33,852 nucleotides of DNA from Lachnospiraceae bacterium (lineage in GTDB: Bacteria; Bacillota; Clostridia; Lachnospirales; Lachnospiraceae). Position 1 is the stretch's first letter, and every line of letters begins with the position of its first letter. The DNA lies in NCBI GenBank assembly GCA_003453515.1, contig DMLD01000169.1, positions 1-33,852 on the forward strand, in the 5' to 3' direction. The notes under the pieces are model-generated. The model worked only from the letters and a program-made list of their open reading frames with translations. It searched no databases and was not told the origin of the DNA. This document shows, piece after piece, positions 32,770 to 33,852 of this stretch. Position numbers and translations under genes: made by a program.

Positions 32770-33852
32770 ACCCCTTTTTGTTTGAATGTCAGTGTATCCT
32801 TGATTATAACATCTTTACGCGAATATAGCAAGGCTTCCCCGTATATCTGTCCGAGTGATATCCCGCCGTCACCGCAGGGCACTCTTTCATTCATGTATAT
32901 GCTGTATTTTTTTGCCCTGAGATCATTGATGAGCCTCTTTACCAGTACGCTGTTGCACATGCTTCCTCCGCTAAGAGCCACCCTGACCGCATCAGCATTG
33001 TCAGTCTCACCCTCTCCCGGCATACCGGTCGATCCGTCTGCTTTGCCATCCGGCGTATCCGCACCTTCATCATCAACTATTATTTCCGTCAGATCAGCTG
33101 CCGCATCTGCCACTGCCATGTGAAACATCAAAGCCAGCTCCCCGATATCAGTACCGTAGAGAAGCTGCTTTACCAATGCCGCCACAAGATAGACACTGTC
33201 CGCAGTATACACAGCGTTCTTTCTTATCGGCACCCATATCTCAGGCACATAGCTTGCTATCGAGATACCGTTTTCTTTTATATACTTCCTTGCCTCCGTC
33301 TCCAGCCTTATCGCGCACTCGCCCTCGTAGGTATTCATACTGCATATACCAAGCAGTGCCGACACAGCATCAAAGAGCCTCCCCATCGAGGATGTATACA
33401 CGGTGTTGGTATCCGTGTCCAACACCGCCCTAAGAACGGTCATCTTCCTCTGATCAAGACAGTCTATGCGCCCGCATATCATTTTTATCTCTTCATCAGT
33501 CAGCAGCTCTCTTCTTTCTGCCTCATACAGGTATGCATACAGACTTGTTCCCGCATCAACGCTCGATCTGTCCCCGCCCGGCATTTTTACGGATGAAAAA
33601 TGTCCCGCTCTCACATACCTTTCATCATCACATACAAGGAACTCACTTCCCCATATCGTTCCGTCATCACCGTAGCCCGTGCCGTCAAATGCTATCCCGT
33701 AGACCCTTCCGTCAAGCCCGTGCTCCGCCATGACCGACAGTATATGTGCATGGTGGTGATACACCTCCCTGACAGGGCTCTCCCTTTTGGCAAAGCCCGA
33801 CGAGATATACGCAGGATGGGCGTCACATATACGGCTTTGCGGCTCTATATTT
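32766..33852 (-). CDS. hypF: Carbamoyltransferase HypF, C-terminal part, cut by window edge
   Basis: HypF makes the carbamoyl-AMP that becomes the cyanide ligands of [NiFe] hydrogenase. The frame is open through the right edge (ICDAHPAYISSGFAK before the conserved VYHHHAHILSVMAEHGL), so about 361 C-terminal residues are present; the acylphosphatase, zinc-finger and YrdC domains lie outside. The Kae1-like domain is shown by FDGTGYGDDGTIWGSEFL, EGECAIRLE, ALSGGSMCNSVL and CGDGGISLGQIYGEA. An insertion rich in Gly/Asp/Glu (ADTPDGKADGSTGMPGEG) precedes the SGGS motif. The stop overlaps the next start by 4 nt. Confidence 0.95.
   Translation of the reverse strand, partial: NIEPQSRICDAHPAYISSGFAKRESPVREVYHHHAHILSVMAEHGLDGRVYGIAFDGTGYGDDGTIWGSEFLVCDDERYVRAGHFSSVKMPGGDRSSVDAGTSLYAYLYEAERRELLTDEEIKMICGRIDCLDQRKMTVLRAVLDTDTNTVYTSSMGRLFDAVSALLGICSMNTYEGECAIRLETEARKYIKENGISIASYVPEIWVPIRKNAVYTADSVYLVAALVKQLLYGTDIGELALMFHMAVADAAADLTEIIVDDEGADTPDGKADGSTGMPGEGETDNADAVRVALSGGSMCNSVLVKRLINDLRAKKYSIYMNERVPCGDGGISLGQIYGEALLYSRKDVIIKDTLTFKQKGV

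Overview
The window reads as chromosomal DNA of a strictly anaerobic Firmicute, most likely a Lachnospiraceae member of the Butyrivibrio/Lachnospira/Roseburia type. Grounds for this are type III glutamine synthetase, an Amt-PII fusion, the Firmicutes-type GalT, a multi-sugar ABC importer without its own ATPase, a Lys/Ala/Thr-rich protein with a DUF6465-like C-terminus, strong AGGAGG ribosome sites and moderate GC. The genus is inference; there is no rRNA gene. I saw no tRNA, transposase, phage gene or CRISPR array.

Region 1 (1-10766, all minus strand) is a nitrogen-assimilation run. In transcription order it is amt-PII fusion, purF, asnB, glnN (GSIII) and gltB (cut by the left edge). Ammonium enters through Amt, is fixed by GSIII and GOGAT, and glutamine is spent by PurF and AsnB. 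A consensus promoter sits just upstream of a strong intrinsic terminator in the amt leader, which suggests antitermination control. The glnN leader has two near-identical 34-35 nt repeats that can form hairpins.

Region 2 (10834-24870) is a beta-1,4-galactan / galacto-oligosaccharide locus. The minus-strand arm is a lipoprotein binding protein, two permeases, a 609-residue protein of unknown function, a small zinc ribbon and a cytoplasmic GH53 galactanase. A LacI-type repressor gene lies between the arms. The plus-strand arm is GH42 beta-galactosidase, galK, galT (Leloir entry) and a beta-carbonic anhydrase. Both arms have a sigma70-type promoter followed by an operator of form GCAANCGNTTGC, so one repressor probably controls import, cleavage and galactose phosphorylation.

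Region 3 (24884-26983) holds a CapA-like lipoprotein and the histone-H1-like DUF6465-type protein, closed by a bidirectional terminator.

Region 4 (27019-33852, minus) is a [NiFe]-hydrogenase maturation operon: hypF (cut by the right edge), two tandem Cache-type sensor kinase genes, then hypC, hypE and hypD. The kinases are joined to hypF and to each other by 4-nt ATGA overlaps. Both have lost the phospho-accepting histidine of the H-box (Gln255 and Tyr249), while the second keeps an intact receiver domain. This pair inside a metal-centre assembly operon is the most unusual thing in the window.

Three copies of a 29-nt palindrome (AGGAAACACYG...) lie 5-15 nt after stop codons inside three of the minus-strand operons and may be a dispersed RNA-level element.
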